A stretch of DNA of 64,000 bases, taken from assembly GCF_025143985.1 (NCBI RefSeq), contig NZ_CP083564.1:1-64000 (forward strand). Direction: 5' to 3'. The notes below the pieces were generated by a model. It saw nothing but the letters and a program-made list of their open reading frames with translations, searched no databases and was not told the DNA's origin. Positions within the stretch are counted from its first letter, which is position 1; the number at the start of each line of letters is the position of its first letter. Both the position numbers and the translations under genes were made by a program. Of this stretch, positions 10,992 to 20,108 are shown in pieces. The stretch comes from Sulfitobacter sp. W027. Its GTDB lineage: Bacteria; Pseudomonadota; Alphaproteobacteria; Rhodobacterales; Rhodobacteraceae.

Positions 10992-11370
10992 CCAATCGCA
11001 TTTGGATGGGAGAAGACGATGAGCTGGGAACTACGGCAAAGGTCATAATTATCCACTTTTTTGAACCTCTTTTTATCTGGTAACCTGCACTCGAGACGGC
11101 CGCTACCGCACGCAGCACGAACGACAGTTTTAACCGTCCGTGACGCCGCGAGATTGAGCGAAACGCGGTTGTTCGCCGCTGATGCGCAGAAGCCCCCCAC
11201 CGCCTCGAAGAAGCGTGCACTCAACCGGAAATCCGGATCGTGGTCAGCTTGGTCATCACACAGCCAAGATCTACAGCTCTTGTTGAGGGGGCCTAATGCA
11301 CGATTTTACCGACGGCAAAGTCTGGGAAAAACATGGTTCACTTATGCCAAAGTCTTAAATGAACGTAAAC
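10992..11370. other. Intergenic stretch between ABC-3C and ParA operons (convergent)
   Basis: This gap lies between the ends of two convergent operons. I see no gene and no clear strong terminator. A near-consensus DnaA-box-like TTATCCACT occurs at 11049-11057, probably by chance. Base composition changes here from GC-rich on the left to AT-richer on the right, suggesting a junction of two independently acquired cargo modules. Confidence 0.4.
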
Positions 11371-12060
11371 TCATAGGTCAAGCTCGGCTGCTGGTTGCTT
11401 GTCCTTGAATCTTTTTGTCAAGTCATCCTTAATTGCCTCAGGCAGGGAAATCCAGTTTCCTTGAAAGCAGCTGAGGTTGATGTCACTAATGTGTTCAGCT
11501 GCATCTTGGAACACATTCACGGCTGCCCGAACGGTAGTTATATCTTCAACCAGTTCCTCGGGGGCAGTGGCGGATGTGATTGAGTGAATTGCGGTCCCAT
11601 GGGCAACGCCAGACAGAACGGCGTAGCAGTCTTCATTCCTACGATTTCTGTGGGCAACCAGAGTTTTGAATCTTTTTTCGAACTCAGGATAGAAATCTTT
11701 GAGGTATTTCTTATTAACCCCAGGAAGATTTGGCTGATTTCTAAAATCAGTCACTCCGCGCCATTCCACAGGATGATCTTTGTAATAAAGAAATTGTAGG
11801 CTTAATTCATAATGTGCACGAAGAGATAAAATTGCTGGCCGAACCAAGCCAATCGCTAAAAGGGACACCGCTTCAACAGCCGTGCCATATGCACCTTTCA
11901 GCAATAGATCGCAGTGCTGACTATCACTGTCCGCAAGATGCAATGCAGCCCATGTAAGGGACAAAGTCATATGATGCTTGCATTTGTTAGCCGAAGGGGT
12001 ATTCGCTTTAACTTGTCCGGAAACCATTGCAGCAAAAGACTCATATTGCTTTTGTGTCAT
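11371..12060 (-). CDS. Unknown protein of the ParA operon (HEPN/DUF5677-like helical protein)
   Basis: The third gene of a minus-strand operon. The ATG at 12060 overlaps the upstream stop (ATGA); an alternative in-frame ATG lies at 12072. The product of about 229 residues is probably all-helical, with no signal peptide. The pattern SLRAHYELSLQFLYYKDHP followed by HRNRRNEDCYAVLSGVAHG resembles helical proteins such as the DUF5677 or HEPN-like groups, including an Arg-x6-His (RFKTLVAH). That resemblance is weak and I do not assign an activity. Codon use is AT-richer than the host and than the neighbouring cargo. Confidence 0.6.
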   Translation of the reverse strand: MTQKQYESFAAMVSGQVKANTPSANKCKHHMTLSLTWAALHLADSDSQHCDLLLKGAYGTAVEAVSLLAIGLVRPAILSLRAHYELSLQFLYYKDHPVEWRGVTDFRNQPNLPGVNKKYLKDFYPEFEKRFKTLVAHRNRRNEDCYAVLSGVAHGTAIHSITSATAPEELVEDITTVRAAVNVFQDAAEHISDINLSCFQGNWISLPEAIKDDLTKRFKDKQPAAELDL

Positions 12061-12533
12061 CGCAGTTTCCAATCGGAGCCTTTTCCCTCGTAACGCTCAT
12101 GGCGGATCTTCATAGTGGCATGGTAAATTTCGGCTTCAGAAAAGCGCTTTACCATTCTTTTTAGCCAGACCCGCAGACCCCTCCGAGAATCAAAGCTCGG
12201 CACATCAGATAGTTCTCGCGGGCTGTTCCTGGAAATACTTGCTGCGAGCGCGTCCGCAAACTGCTGGACAGACAGCCGAAGTTCTCCTTTCCTGATGCGA
12301 TCAAGTTCCATATAGAAATCCTCGGAACTAATGTCATAACTGGACCGCTCACGCGAATTCTCCATTATCAATGAAATGGAGTTTACCACCTCATCCTCGA
12401 TATCTCGGACTATCTCTAAGAACGTAGTCGGATCGGTATCCCTTACTAAGTCGTGGAATGACTTTAAGTCTTTCTCGCTGAGACGAGCCAGCGCAATGGC
12501 TGAAAGCGCTCTATCGACACCCCTTTGTGTCAT
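12057..12533 (-). CDS. Unknown protein of the ParA operon (158 residues)
   Basis: The second gene of the operon. ATG 12533 lies one base after the TAG of the ParA-like gene, and its own stop overlaps the next start (ATGA), so the three are tightly coupled. The protein begins MTQRGVDRALSAIALARL and is highly charged and predicted helical. A C-terminal basic part is visible (RGLRVWLKRMVKRFSE). I recognise no domain. Position between a ParA ATPase and a helical third protein would suit an adaptor, but that is inference only. Confidence 0.6.
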   Translation of the reverse strand: MTQRGVDRALSAIALARLSEKDLKSFHDLVRDTDPTTFLEIVRDIEDEVVNSISLIMENSRERSSYDISSEDFYMELDRIRKGELRLSVQQFADALAASISRNSPRELSDVPSFDSRRGLRVWLKRMVKRFSEAEIYHATMKIRHERYEGKGSDWKLR

Positions 12534-12534
12534 T

Positions 12535-13389
12535 CTAAATTCCCCAAACTCTGCCTGAGATTTCCGATACAATCTTTCCGATTTCCGTTTTTAGGACCCC
12601 CGAATAGGGACCACCTCGATCCGTAGCAAAGCCAGTGTAGCTCGGGTCAGCTAAGAGGTGTTTGCTTTGAACCAGGCGGTTCACGAGAACCTTGGGACCA
12701 AATTTCGCGTGTGCTCTTAGCTCAACTTCGACTGGGCATGCTGGATCGTAACGCTGCACGCCATTTATCAGGATCATGTGATCTGGCGACAATCCAAGGT
12801 GATTAAATAGCTGATCCACCAAGCCAACCCCAAGAACCGAGAATTTGTCCAACCTTACTGGGGACAGGACACTTGTTGAGTTTTCAAGTGCGCATTTCGT
12901 TACGAACGAGCTGCTCGGGTTGCAATCGAGAACTATCAGGTCGTAGTCCGTCCGAGCTTGGGAAATGAATCGCTTAAAGTAATTTCCTGCACTCTTCAGC
13001 TGGCTGGCGCTATCGATCATTGAGTATTTTACCAGCTCGAATGAGCCAGCCAGCAAATCGATTCGTGCCTTCTTCCCATTCCCAATTTTTCGCAGCAGGG
13101 TAGCAACATCTTCGGCCTTCGGAGGCGGCTGATCAGACTTTTTTACCTTAAAGAAGTCTTGCGACGGCAAAGGCTCGAAGCACGACATAACAGTTTTGCC
13201 CTCTTCGATTACCATGTCATACTTTGACTGTGTAATTACTGTCTGTGTTAGGTTGTATTGAGCGTCCAAATCAATCAGAAGAACCTTCTTCTGTAGTCTC
13301 TGATACAGAACGCGCATTACATGTGCAGACGTGGTAGTCTTACCAACACCACCCTTCATGTTCAAAATTGATATTACCGGAGCCGACAT
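12535..13389 (-). CDS. ParA/MinD-like P-loop ATPase, operon lead gene
   Basis: A deviant-Walker ATPase of 284 residues. The KGGVGKTTT loop lies near the N-terminus (about 11-19), followed by VLLIDLDAQYNLTQTV and DLIVLDCNPSSSF, as in ParA, which partitions plasmids or positions protein complexes. Two unknown genes follow with 1-base and 4-base junctions, and no ParB-like gene or parS-like repeat array is visible. So this is probably not an ordinary partition cassette. ATG 13389 is chosen over a TTG six bases upstream. An AAAGG site precedes it. Confidence 0.82.
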   Translation of the reverse strand: MSAPVISILNMKGGVGKTTTSAHVMRVLYQRLQKKVLLIDLDAQYNLTQTVITQSKYDMVIEEGKTVMSCFEPLPSQDFFKVKKSDQPPPKAEDVATLLRKIGNGKKARIDLLAGSFELVKYSMIDSASQLKSAGNYFKRFISQARTDYDLIVLDCNPSSSFVTKCALENSTSVLSPVRLDKFSVLGVGLVDQLFNHLGLSPDHMILINGVQRYDPACPVEVELRAHAKFGPKVLVNRLVQSKHLLADPSYTGFATDRGGPYSGVLKTEIGKIVSEISGRVWGI

Positions 13390-13693
13390 CAGCAAGAACC
13401 TTTATTACCTTGTTATCAACATACATCCATCCCAGATCGATTGAACACCAGAAACTCACGGGCGCGGCCCGAGACCTTGCCTTTGGTGCTCTGCGGCACC
13501 CGAGTTAGTTGACTGGAAGTGCGCAGAGCTACCGCTGCAACGGCTTGCTGGCGCAGCGAAGACCATGCGCACACCGGTTCGCGAGTTGGCGGGCAGAAGG
13601 TCTGCTCGGAAAATTTTCATTTGGGCGAGTGCCTGACGAGATGGCCGATTGCGAACGACTGCATTAAGCCGAGTGGGACTTGCCCCCGATCTC
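13390..13693. other. Intergenic stretch between ParA operon and XRE gene
   Basis: I see no convincing gene. It must contain the ParA-operon promoter (an AT-rich block lies at 13390-13435). Further right it returns to GC-rich sequence with no recognisable toxin gene, although it lies just downstream of the XRE regulator, where an antitoxin partner might be expected. Confidence 0.35.
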
Positions 13694-14101
13694 TCATGCG
13701 TCGGTCGAGGAATTGCGAGGCGGCTGGCGGTCTTCGATACCGAGATCGAGATCCCTTGGGATGCGTCCCCTCGCCTTCGCAAATGCATCTCTGAATGCAT
13801 CTTCGCTATCGATCTCCTTGTCAGAGATAAGCAGTGCCAGATGACCCCCGCATGCATCAATGTAGCGCTCGATCGACTGAAGGCTCGGCACTGACCCAGA
13901 CAAAGCTTCCAGCCTTGCAATCATCGACTGCGTCATTCCAGCGGCCGCAGCCACTTCGTCCTGTGTTAGTCCTCTTGCATCTCGCAGCGCGCGTAGCCTG
14001 ACAGCGATCCCGCGCTTGAGGGCGTTCTTGGCTTGGTGCCCCGCGAGATCTGGGTGCGCGCGGCGGAGCTCGGTTTGAAGAGACCTGTAATTTCCGGCCA
14101 T
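13694..14101 (-). CDS. XRE-family transcriptional regulator
   Basis: A 135-residue DNA-binding protein with a classic helix-turn-helix (LRALRDARGLTQDEVAAAAG followed by MTQSMIARLEAL) near residues 35-70. Such single-HTH proteins are often antitoxins or operon repressors. ATG 14101 is chosen because GGAGGTG lies eight bases upstream. It is divergent from tnsA, with a palindrome in the shared region that could be its operator. No HipA-, HigB- or RelE-like partner is next to it. It might therefore control the transposition operon, itself, or the cargo. Confidence 0.8.
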   Translation of the reverse strand: MAGNYRSLQTELRRAHPDLAGHQAKNALKRGIAVRLRALRDARGLTQDEVAAAAGMTQSMIARLEALSGSVPSLQSIERYIDACGGHLALLISDKEIDSEDAFRDAFAKARGRIPRDLDLGIEDRQPPRNSSTDA

Positions 14102-14129
14102 GATCAACACCTCCACAATGGACGCTTAT

Positions 14130-14147
14130 TATAGCACATTTGCTATA
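14130..14147. promoter_or_regulatory. Probable XRE operator (TATAGCA-N4-TGCTATA)
   Basis: A perfect 7-base inverted repeat with a 4-base spacer lies 28 bases upstream of the XRE start codon, where the promoter would be. The shape and TATAGC/GCTATA arms are typical of autoregulated XRE/HigA-like repressors. It faces the region upstream of tnsA as well. Confidence 0.55.
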
Positions 14148-14531
14148 TTCATCACAGAGGTTTCGCAGTGGTCCGCTCAATAGTTTTGACCAGTGCCGCC
14201 TAAACTGGGACAGCCAATCTGGAAGGAGTCCTCTTTTACGGTGTCTCTGCGCGCATAATCTCCGGAAGATTCTGTCGAATAATTTACCTCTGAACCGAAT
14301 CATACCCGTTTCTTCTATCAACGCGCTTTTTCTCGAATAGACCTATAGGGCTAATTTCTGTGTTCAAATTTGGGCAGCCTCGGAACGGAAACCTCCTGAG
14401 ATCGCTGCATCAGCTTCGCCGGACAGAGAAAAGATTCAATTCAAAACAGCTACTTGTGATTTTTTCAGATGGTATCCGGCTGGCAGATTTTTCGATGCCA
14501 CGAGGTCGCCCCACTATTCTCGCAGGAAATA
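14148..14531. other. Leader region upstream of tnsA
   Basis: There is no convincing gene in these 384 bases. They should hold the promoter of the tnsA-tnsB-tnsC-tniQ operon. Unlike classical Tn7, no copy of the TnsB-site motif is visible here, because the transposon end lies 7.6 kb away. Any feedback on tns transcription would need another regulator, for which the adjacent XRE protein is a candidate. Confidence 0.35.
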
Positions 14532-15266
14532 ATGGCCCCAGAAAAGGTCCAAACGATGCAGTTTGAAGACATCATTGATAATGACCCCGCTCGCACGATC
14601 TACAAGCGGGGATTGCAGAAGAAGGAGAACCGTCAGGCCTCTCGCAAGGCGACGGGCATCGTCGTCACAGAGAGCCTTGGTGAGTCCATCATAGTCGTGG
14701 CAGCGGAGGTCGACCCGAGGGTTCGCCGGATCTTTCCCCAGCCCATGACCTTTGACTTGCACACTGGCGAAGCCTACCCGACGAAGACCGCTCTGACCGA
14801 GGCGGTGCACGGGACGCGATACAAGCCTTGGGTCTACACGCCTGATTTTCTGTTCGAGCTTGTGAATGGACAGACCGTCTTTGTCGAGGGAAAGCATAGC
14901 CGCTGGCTCCGTGGCAACCCAGAGTTCAGCCGCGTGGCCGTGGCCATGGAGCAACTCGGTCATCGGCTTACTCTGGTCACGGAAACAATGTTCACTCGTG
15001 CGCACCATCGGAATCTCCGTATTCTCCGAGCCCTCCCGGACCGCTGTCTTGAGCCTACGAAACGTGAATTGATCGAGACGCAGTTCTCGCGCAGCGTATC
15101 ATTTGGCCAGGCTCAATGGTCGTTCGGCCTTACGCGGGCGGAAGCCTATGCGGCCCTTTTCGACGGGCTCCTCGCTACCGACCTCTCAGTTGCCCCTTTC
15201 AGCGACCGGACGAAGCTCGTGCGCGTCCACGGGAATGTATCGCACCTCGAGGTTCTGCCGCTATGA
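14532..15266 (+). CDS. tnsA: TnsA-like transposition endonuclease
   Basis: TnsA cuts the 5' strands at the transposon ends, allowing cut-and-paste movement with TnsB. The 244-residue protein keeps the restriction-endonuclease-like pattern: a candidate Glu in GESIIVVAAEVDP (Glu51), QP (70-71), then YTPDF (Asp105) and VEGK (Glu119, Lys121). It has Gly in place of the usual middle residue of ExK. The ATG at 14532 is preferred because AGGA lies nine bases upstream; another ATG at 14556 is possible. It overlaps tnsB by ATGA. The intact residues suggest excision rather than copy-in cointegrates. Confidence 0.85.
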   Translation: MAPEKVQTMQFEDIIDNDPARTIYKRGLQKKENRQASRKATGIVVTESLGESIIVVAAEVDPRVRRIFPQPMTFDLHTGEAYPTKTALTEAVHGTRYKPWVYTPDFLFELVNGQTVFVEGKHSRWLRGNPEFSRVAVAMEQLGHRLTLVTETMFTRAHHRNLRILRALPDRCLEPTKRELIETQFSRSVSFGQAQWSFGLTRAEAYAALFDGLLATDLSVAPFSDRTKLVRVHGNVSHLEVLPL

Positions 15267-17206
15267 ACCAGCTACAGGCATATGATGGTCGCCATCTTCG
15301 AAACGGAGAGACCCTTTACCGTGTGATCGGACGAGTTCAAGGAAAGCCATCCGTAGTTCTCGATCTCAATGGGATGAAGACCGAGATCACCCTCGAGGAA
15401 TTTCATCGGCAAATTGCGCTTGGAAATGTCTCCGAGGGCCAAGCACCGGTATTCTGCGACCGTATCATGAGCGACGACGAGTTGTCGGAGGCAGCTTTCC
15501 GGAAGCGCATTCTTGAGCTCGCTGACCGCTACCAGGAGTTGGGGCTCAAGTGGGACGAGGTAATGGACGCGATCCGTATCAAATTGCAAAATGATCCGCA
15601 TTTTGCTTCACGCGCGTCCAAGCTCCCTGCTGTCCGCACAATCCAAAAGTATCGGAAAGACTACTGCACAATGGGTCAGCTTGGCTTGGTTGACAAGCGA
15701 AACCAATCTGGAAATTACACTGTTCGCTACGATGAAATCTTCCGCGAGGTTGTCCTCGATCTTCTTGAAAGCTCTTACCTCACCTCAGACCGCATGAACA
15801 TGACAGAACTGGTTCGCGAGTCGAGGCGCCAATATCTGAAGCGTTTTTCCGAACAGCGATCGAAAGGAAAACCGGGAAATCACGGCGAAAAAGCTGTGAA
15901 GTCGATAATCGATAGCTACATCCCTCATTCTGACGTCATCAAGCGGCGGCAGGGAAAGAAGGCCGCGCGAAAAGCGCTGCTCCAAGCTGGCAGCTTTCAG
16001 ATGATCGAACATGCTTACGATCGGCTTGAAACCGATTCCACGCAGGCGGACATCTACGTTATCTATGATGGCAAACTGATCAGGCCTTGGGTCACGATCG
16101 TGATAGATGCTGCAACCGGCTTCATCGTAGGGCTTGTGGTTTCTTTGGAGAACCCCACCGGGCTGACCACCGCAACCGCGCTCTACGAGGCCATGACAGG
16201 CAACGACGAAGAATTCTTCGATCGCTTCGGCATTGTAAACCGGGTGAGTGTGGCCGGCCATCCACTGACAGTAGTTGCAGATCAAGGCTCTGAGAACTCC
16301 GGCAGCATACTTAATCGCCTGCTATCAATGACCGCCATCGAGCTGCAAAAGAACATCCCCGGGCATCCAGAGAAGAAACCGTTTGTCGAGCGCGCCATGT
16401 CGACCTTCAAAAACTTCGTAACGAGGCTCGACGGCGCGACGCAGACCCGCGAGTTGTCCCCTAAAGAACGTTATGAGCGGGCAAAAGCAGAGGCATGCTG
16501 GACTTTTGATGAGTTCGTTCAAAAGGTGCAGGTGTGGCGCTACGACGTGTATGGCGTCATTCCGCGTCGGCGTGTGCAGTCGCCGCTAAAGCGCCGCGAG
16601 AGCCCTATTGAGAGCTGGCGTCGCCTAACCACGGAATACTACGTGCCGGAGCCGCCCCGCAAACAACAGCTCACCCAGATGTTCTTTCATCATGCGGAGA
16701 AAAGAACCGTCCACAAATATGGAATCGAGGTGGGATACGTTCAGTATTCTTCTGAAGAGCTTCGGATGCTGGAAAAAGACGCGAAAAGTAAACTGGTGGT
16801 TGAGGTCCGCATTAACCCGGCCGACATCCGGGAGATAATCGTTTCTCACCCGAAATCTGGTAAAGCATTCTACGCGTCCTGCAAAGATCCCGACATGCCG
16901 GCGATTTCTGTCGCGGAACGGGATCGCATCATCGCCCTCAATCGGCGTGATCCCGACGACTACCTCTCTGCTACTGAGGTTCTCGCGGCCTTAGTGGCAG
17001 GCAAGCACCACAAGCCCTCCAAGGCAACGACCAAGGGGCGCAAGGAACAACATGCTGCCCGGCGCAAGCGGCGCGATGACGAAATCATGAACCGCAGCAA
17101 TGCATCCAATGGTCCAGCGCCTACTGGCAATCCCTCCTACCCCACGATGCCGGTCCTCGCCCCGAAACGGCGTAACCGGATCTCCGCACGAGGAAAATCA
17201 ACGTGA
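15263..17206 (+). CDS. tnsB: TnsB-like DDE transposase
   Basis: TnsB binds the transposon ends and joins the 3' ends to target DNA. The 647-residue protein has an N-terminal helix-turn-helix region and an rve/RNase H fold with the triad Asp258 (TDSTQAD), Asp340 (VVADQGSEN) and Glu376 (KPFVERAM). That is a classic D,D(35)E spacing. A Mu-transposase-type C-terminal barrel follows, and the tail is basic. ATG 15263 overlaps the tnsA stop; a longer upstream frame is rejected. Its binding sites are probably the GCCCA-N5-TTGCGC arrays at both ends of the element. Confidence 0.92.
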   Translation: MNQLQAYDGRHLRNGETLYRVIGRVQGKPSVVLDLNGMKTEITLEEFHRQIALGNVSEGQAPVFCDRIMSDDELSEAAFRKRILELADRYQELGLKWDEVMDAIRIKLQNDPHFASRASKLPAVRTIQKYRKDYCTMGQLGLVDKRNQSGNYTVRYDEIFREVVLDLLESSYLTSDRMNMTELVRESRRQYLKRFSEQRSKGKPGNHGEKAVKSIIDSYIPHSDVIKRRQGKKAARKALLQAGSFQMIEHAYDRLETDSTQADIYVIYDGKLIRPWVTIVIDAATGFIVGLVVSLENPTGLTTATALYEAMTGNDEEFFDRFGIVNRVSVAGHPLTVVADQGSENSGSILNRLLSMTAIELQKNIPGHPEKKPFVERAMSTFKNFVTRLDGATQTRELSPKERYERAKAEACWTFDEFVQKVQVWRYDVYGVIPRRRVQSPLKRRESPIESWRRLTTEYYVPEPPRKQQLTQMFFHHAEKRTVHKYGIEVGYVQYSSEELRMLEKDAKSKLVVEVRINPADIREIIVSHPKSGKAFYASCKDPDMPAISVAERDRIIALNRRDPDDYLSATEVLAALVAGKHHKPSKATTKGRKEQHAARRKRRDDEIMNRSNASNGPAPTGNPSYPTMPVLAPKRRNRISARGKST

Positions 17207-18189
17207 ACGAGCTTTCCCTAAAGGGCTTGCGGATTTCGCATTCCCGTTACGACATTGCGCTGAACCAGATGCTTGAGGCAATCGAGTTGGCTGGCTCGGA
17301 TGGGGTATGCATTCCCTTTCTTGGCCCGTCCCGCGTCGGTAAATCCGACCTCATGTTAGCGGTCGAAAGCAAGGTAGCCAAGATTCGGTCCGGTCCAGGA
17401 TACATGATCCCATCGCCGGACTTTCTATCCGGGGAAATCTCTCCCAAGCCGAACGATTCAGAGATTTACGCATCAATCATACGAACGATGGGGCGGGTTG
17501 GGGCAAATCCCAAGCTCGCACTGCTGAAAGATCGGATGTTTGATCTGCTGGAACAACGCGATGTTCGGATTGTGGCTCTCGATGAGTGCAGCCATTGCGC
17601 CGAACCCGGCGCGAACCTCACTCGCCGTGCAGCTGCGGACCATTTCAAGACCTTCGTCGATCGATCGGGTGTCATACTCATCCTTATGGGGTTGCCGAAG
17701 TTCCAACGCTTGATTGACGAGAACGAGCAATTCGCGGCGCGATCCATGGCCACGATCGAGCTCCAACCTTATCGCTGGACGAACCCGGACGACCGGAACG
17801 AATTCACAACAGTAATCTACAGTATCTTCGAATACTTGGAGGAGCGCGGTTTCTCGCTTGAATTCGATTGGATAGACATGACCCGGCGCCTCTTCGCTGC
17901 TTCTGGCGGTCGCATCGGCATGGTGATCGAGCTTCTCGAGGTCGCTGTCCGAAAGTCTGCGCATACCAAAGCCCTGGCCTTGTCGGATATGGGGAAGGCC
18001 GCTCAAATAAGGCTTCAAGGGCTTTCTCGCATTGCTCCGATCTTCGACCCCGAACCACCACAGGATGACGTTCTTCTGCGGTCCTACGCGAAGGTCATGA
18101 GGGACGCAGGATTACAGCTCCCCGATCCGAATTCTTCGCTTGAACTCGAGGCTTTCCGGACTCCGAACGATAAGGCATTGGCAGCATGA
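17203..18189 (+). CDS. tnsC: TnsC/TniB-like AAA+ target regulator
   Basis: TnsC is an AAA+ ATPase that links the TniQ-marked target to the TnsAB transposase. The 328-residue protein has Walker A GPSRVGKS at 41-48 and Walker B IVALDECSHC (Asp127, Glu128), followed by an arginine-rich sensor region. It is closer in length to TniB than to the 555-residue Tn7 TnsC, so it lacks the long terminal extensions. The GTG start overlaps the tnsB stop (GTGA) and the end overlaps tniQ (ATGA). Confidence 0.9.
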   Translation: MNELSLKGLRISHSRYDIALNQMLEAIELAGSDGVCIPFLGPSRVGKSDLMLAVESKVAKIRSGPGYMIPSPDFLSGEISPKPNDSEIYASIIRTMGRVGANPKLALLKDRMFDLLEQRDVRIVALDECSHCAEPGANLTRRAAADHFKTFVDRSGVILILMGLPKFQRLIDENEQFAARSMATIELQPYRWTNPDDRNEFTTVIYSIFEYLEERGFSLEFDWIDMTRRLFAASGGRIGMVIELLEVAVRKSAHTKALALSDMGKAAQIRLQGLSRIAPIFDPEPPQDDVLLRSYAKVMRDAGLQLPDPNSSLELEAFRTPNDKALAA

Positions 18190-19967
18190 TCCCCGGCATG
18201 AATGAAAGCCTCCTCGGTTACATCAAGCGGCGCTCTGATGCGGAAGGTTTTCCCGAGGCCAGGGGCTTCCTGACGACGCTCGGGCAGACCTACGGGCGCG
18301 CTACAGTCGAGGAGCCAGAGCGGCTGGCTTTGGAACTCGATCTCGACTTGGCCACGATAGAGCAGATCCTACCTGGCAAGCAGCCATCGGACGCCGCCCT
18401 CGACTGGTCGTTCCATCGGATGCACCGCGACCCGGTTTGCCCTGCATGTATTGCCGCGCGCCAGCCCCGACGGAAAGAATGGCGACACGCCTTGGTCACG
18501 GCATGTGCCGAGCATGAATGTCAGCTAATCGATCAGTGTCCCGGTTGCGGTGACGATCTCACCCTGCTCGGTGACGGGTATGCGGGCTGCCTTTGCGGCA
18601 GTTCCTACGTCGATGCGAATGCCGTGCCTGCCAGCGTTTTCGAGGCTGAGTTCGCAAAGTTAATCGCGGGACACTCGGCACACATGGGCGGCATCGACCT
18701 CGGTTCCGAGGAAGGCCTGCAAACGGCTCGCACCGTTTGGTTTCTCTGTGCGAACATGGTTCGAGCGCGGACCGGAAAAGAAGGCAAGGCGACTTATCCT
18801 AAGACCGTCGAAGAGGCCCGCGCTCGACTTGCGCGCATCGAACCGCTCCTACTTGATTGGCCGACTGCGTTCGACAATCATGTCGTGCAACGTTGGTATG
18901 CTCCAGATGCAGAAGGACTGACCGCAGCTTCACGCCTGGGCGTTTGGTATCGCGGTCTGCTCAGTCAGAAAGGCGCACTGGCTGAGGCGCTGCTGTCCAG
19001 GTGCCTCACTGTCGCCGGCACCGTGTGTGGTGACGCATACAAAACTCGCCGACGCCAGGATGGCGCAGAATGGGTAAGCGCGGCCCACGCTGGAGAAATT
19101 CTGGGCATACGCAGTGAGAGGATCGTCGAGGCAGTCCGAACTGGTGCGATGATGGGCTCACAGGGCCGATCGGGGACGGGCCACCTCCATACGATCGTCA
19201 GAACCCAAGACGTTGAAGCGGTCCGCAAGCTACGGGCACGATCCGCGACCAAGCAAAAGGTCCGGGACACCCTTGGTGTTTCAAAGAAACAGTTTGAGCT
19301 CATGGAAGAAGCAAGGTTCTTCGGTGCTGAGTGCAGGGTGTCGTCTCACCCCTGCGTAGATGGGAATTTCGACCTCAAGAACATCTGCACTGCGGTAGAT
19401 GGAATCCGGCAAGTGGCTCGGGTTAAAAGTGCCGAAGCCGATGGGATGCTGGCCTTTCGCAAGATCAACCTGCGCAGGACGACGGATCGGACCGCGATTC
19501 TGAAGATGTATCGCCTCATAGCGGACAAAAAGCTTCGAGCGGTCAAGTTCGCTGAGGGTGATAGCCTCGGAGATGTGCTCTTTGACGCGGCGGAGATCGA
19601 CCGCCTTCTTCAAGATCATGGCGGCGCCCGATCGTGGACCGCTGGAGACGTTGCCGAGTTCTCGGGGTGGAAACCTGAATGTGTAACCGGATGGTGCGAG
19701 CAGGGCTTGCTTCAGGCGACCAAAGGGAAGCGAGGCTCGTTCCACGTCTGGCAGATTACTGAGGAAGCGCTTTCGCGGTTCCGTCGTGAATTCCATGTGG
19801 TCTCGGATCTGGCGAAGGAAGGCAAGACTACCTCGCGAAAGCTGCTCACATCCCTCGCAGATCGCGGGATCTCCTCGGTTGGGTCGCAGCGGGCAGGGAC
19901 ATCATCTCGTGGACATCTGATCCGAACCCGTGACATTGCCCGAATGATCGCGTTTCACCCCTCCTAA
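18186..19967 (+). CDS. tniQ: TniQ/TnsD-like target-site selector
   Basis: TniQ/TnsD proteins recognise the attachment site and recruit TnsC. The N-terminal TniQ domain carries zinc-binding cysteine pairs (CPAC at 85-88, CPGCG from 118, and CLCG shortly after). At 593 residues it is as long as Tn7 TnsD and longer than the short TniQ of CRISPR-linked elements. The C-terminal half holds at least two helix-turn-helix-like stretches, near 296-325 (SAAHAGEILGIRSERIVEAV) and 484-515 (TAGDVAEFSGWKPECVTGWC). This fits a sequence-specific binder, here presumably of the gyrB 3' end. It is the last gene of the operon. Confidence 0.9.
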   Translation: MIPGMNESLLGYIKRRSDAEGFPEARGFLTTLGQTYGRATVEEPERLALELDLDLATIEQILPGKQPSDAALDWSFHRMHRDPVCPACIAARQPRRKEWRHALVTACAEHECQLIDQCPGCGDDLTLLGDGYAGCLCGSSYVDANAVPASVFEAEFAKLIAGHSAHMGGIDLGSEEGLQTARTVWFLCANMVRARTGKEGKATYPKTVEEARARLARIEPLLLDWPTAFDNHVVQRWYAPDAEGLTAASRLGVWYRGLLSQKGALAEALLSRCLTVAGTVCGDAYKTRRRQDGAEWVSAAHAGEILGIRSERIVEAVRTGAMMGSQGRSGTGHLHTIVRTQDVEAVRKLRARSATKQKVRDTLGVSKKQFELMEEARFFGAECRVSSHPCVDGNFDLKNICTAVDGIRQVARVKSAEADGMLAFRKINLRRTTDRTAILKMYRLIADKKLRAVKFAEGDSLGDVLFDAAEIDRLLQDHGGARSWTAGDVAEFSGWKPECVTGWCEQGLLQATKGKRGSFHVWQITEEALSRFRREFHVVSDLAKEGKTTSRKLLTSLADRGISSVGSQRAGTSSRGHLIRTRDIARMIAFHPS

Positions 19968-20108
19968 CCGACACGCCTCCTCGCGCACTATGTGTATGCC
20001 GTCAAGGAATGCCTTGGCGGCTTTCGGCGTTTCTGGATGCTGGACTGCCGTCCGGATTCGTCGTATCAAAATGTCAGTCGGTCGCTGACGTTGAACGGCC
20101 TGAGTGAA

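Noticed and set aside
12535..13389. Plasmid partition locus
   Set aside because: No ParB-like gene, no replication gene and no tandem centromere-like repeats were seen near the ParA-like gene.
13694..14101. Toxin-antitoxin pair
   Set aside because: The XRE protein has no adjacent frame resembling HipA, HigB, RelE or another toxin.
15116..15262. Longer TnsB start overlapping tnsA by about 150 bases
   Set aside because: The extra residues are Arg/Pro-rich out-of-frame tnsA sequence. The ATGA overlap at 15263 fits the coupling used throughout this operon.
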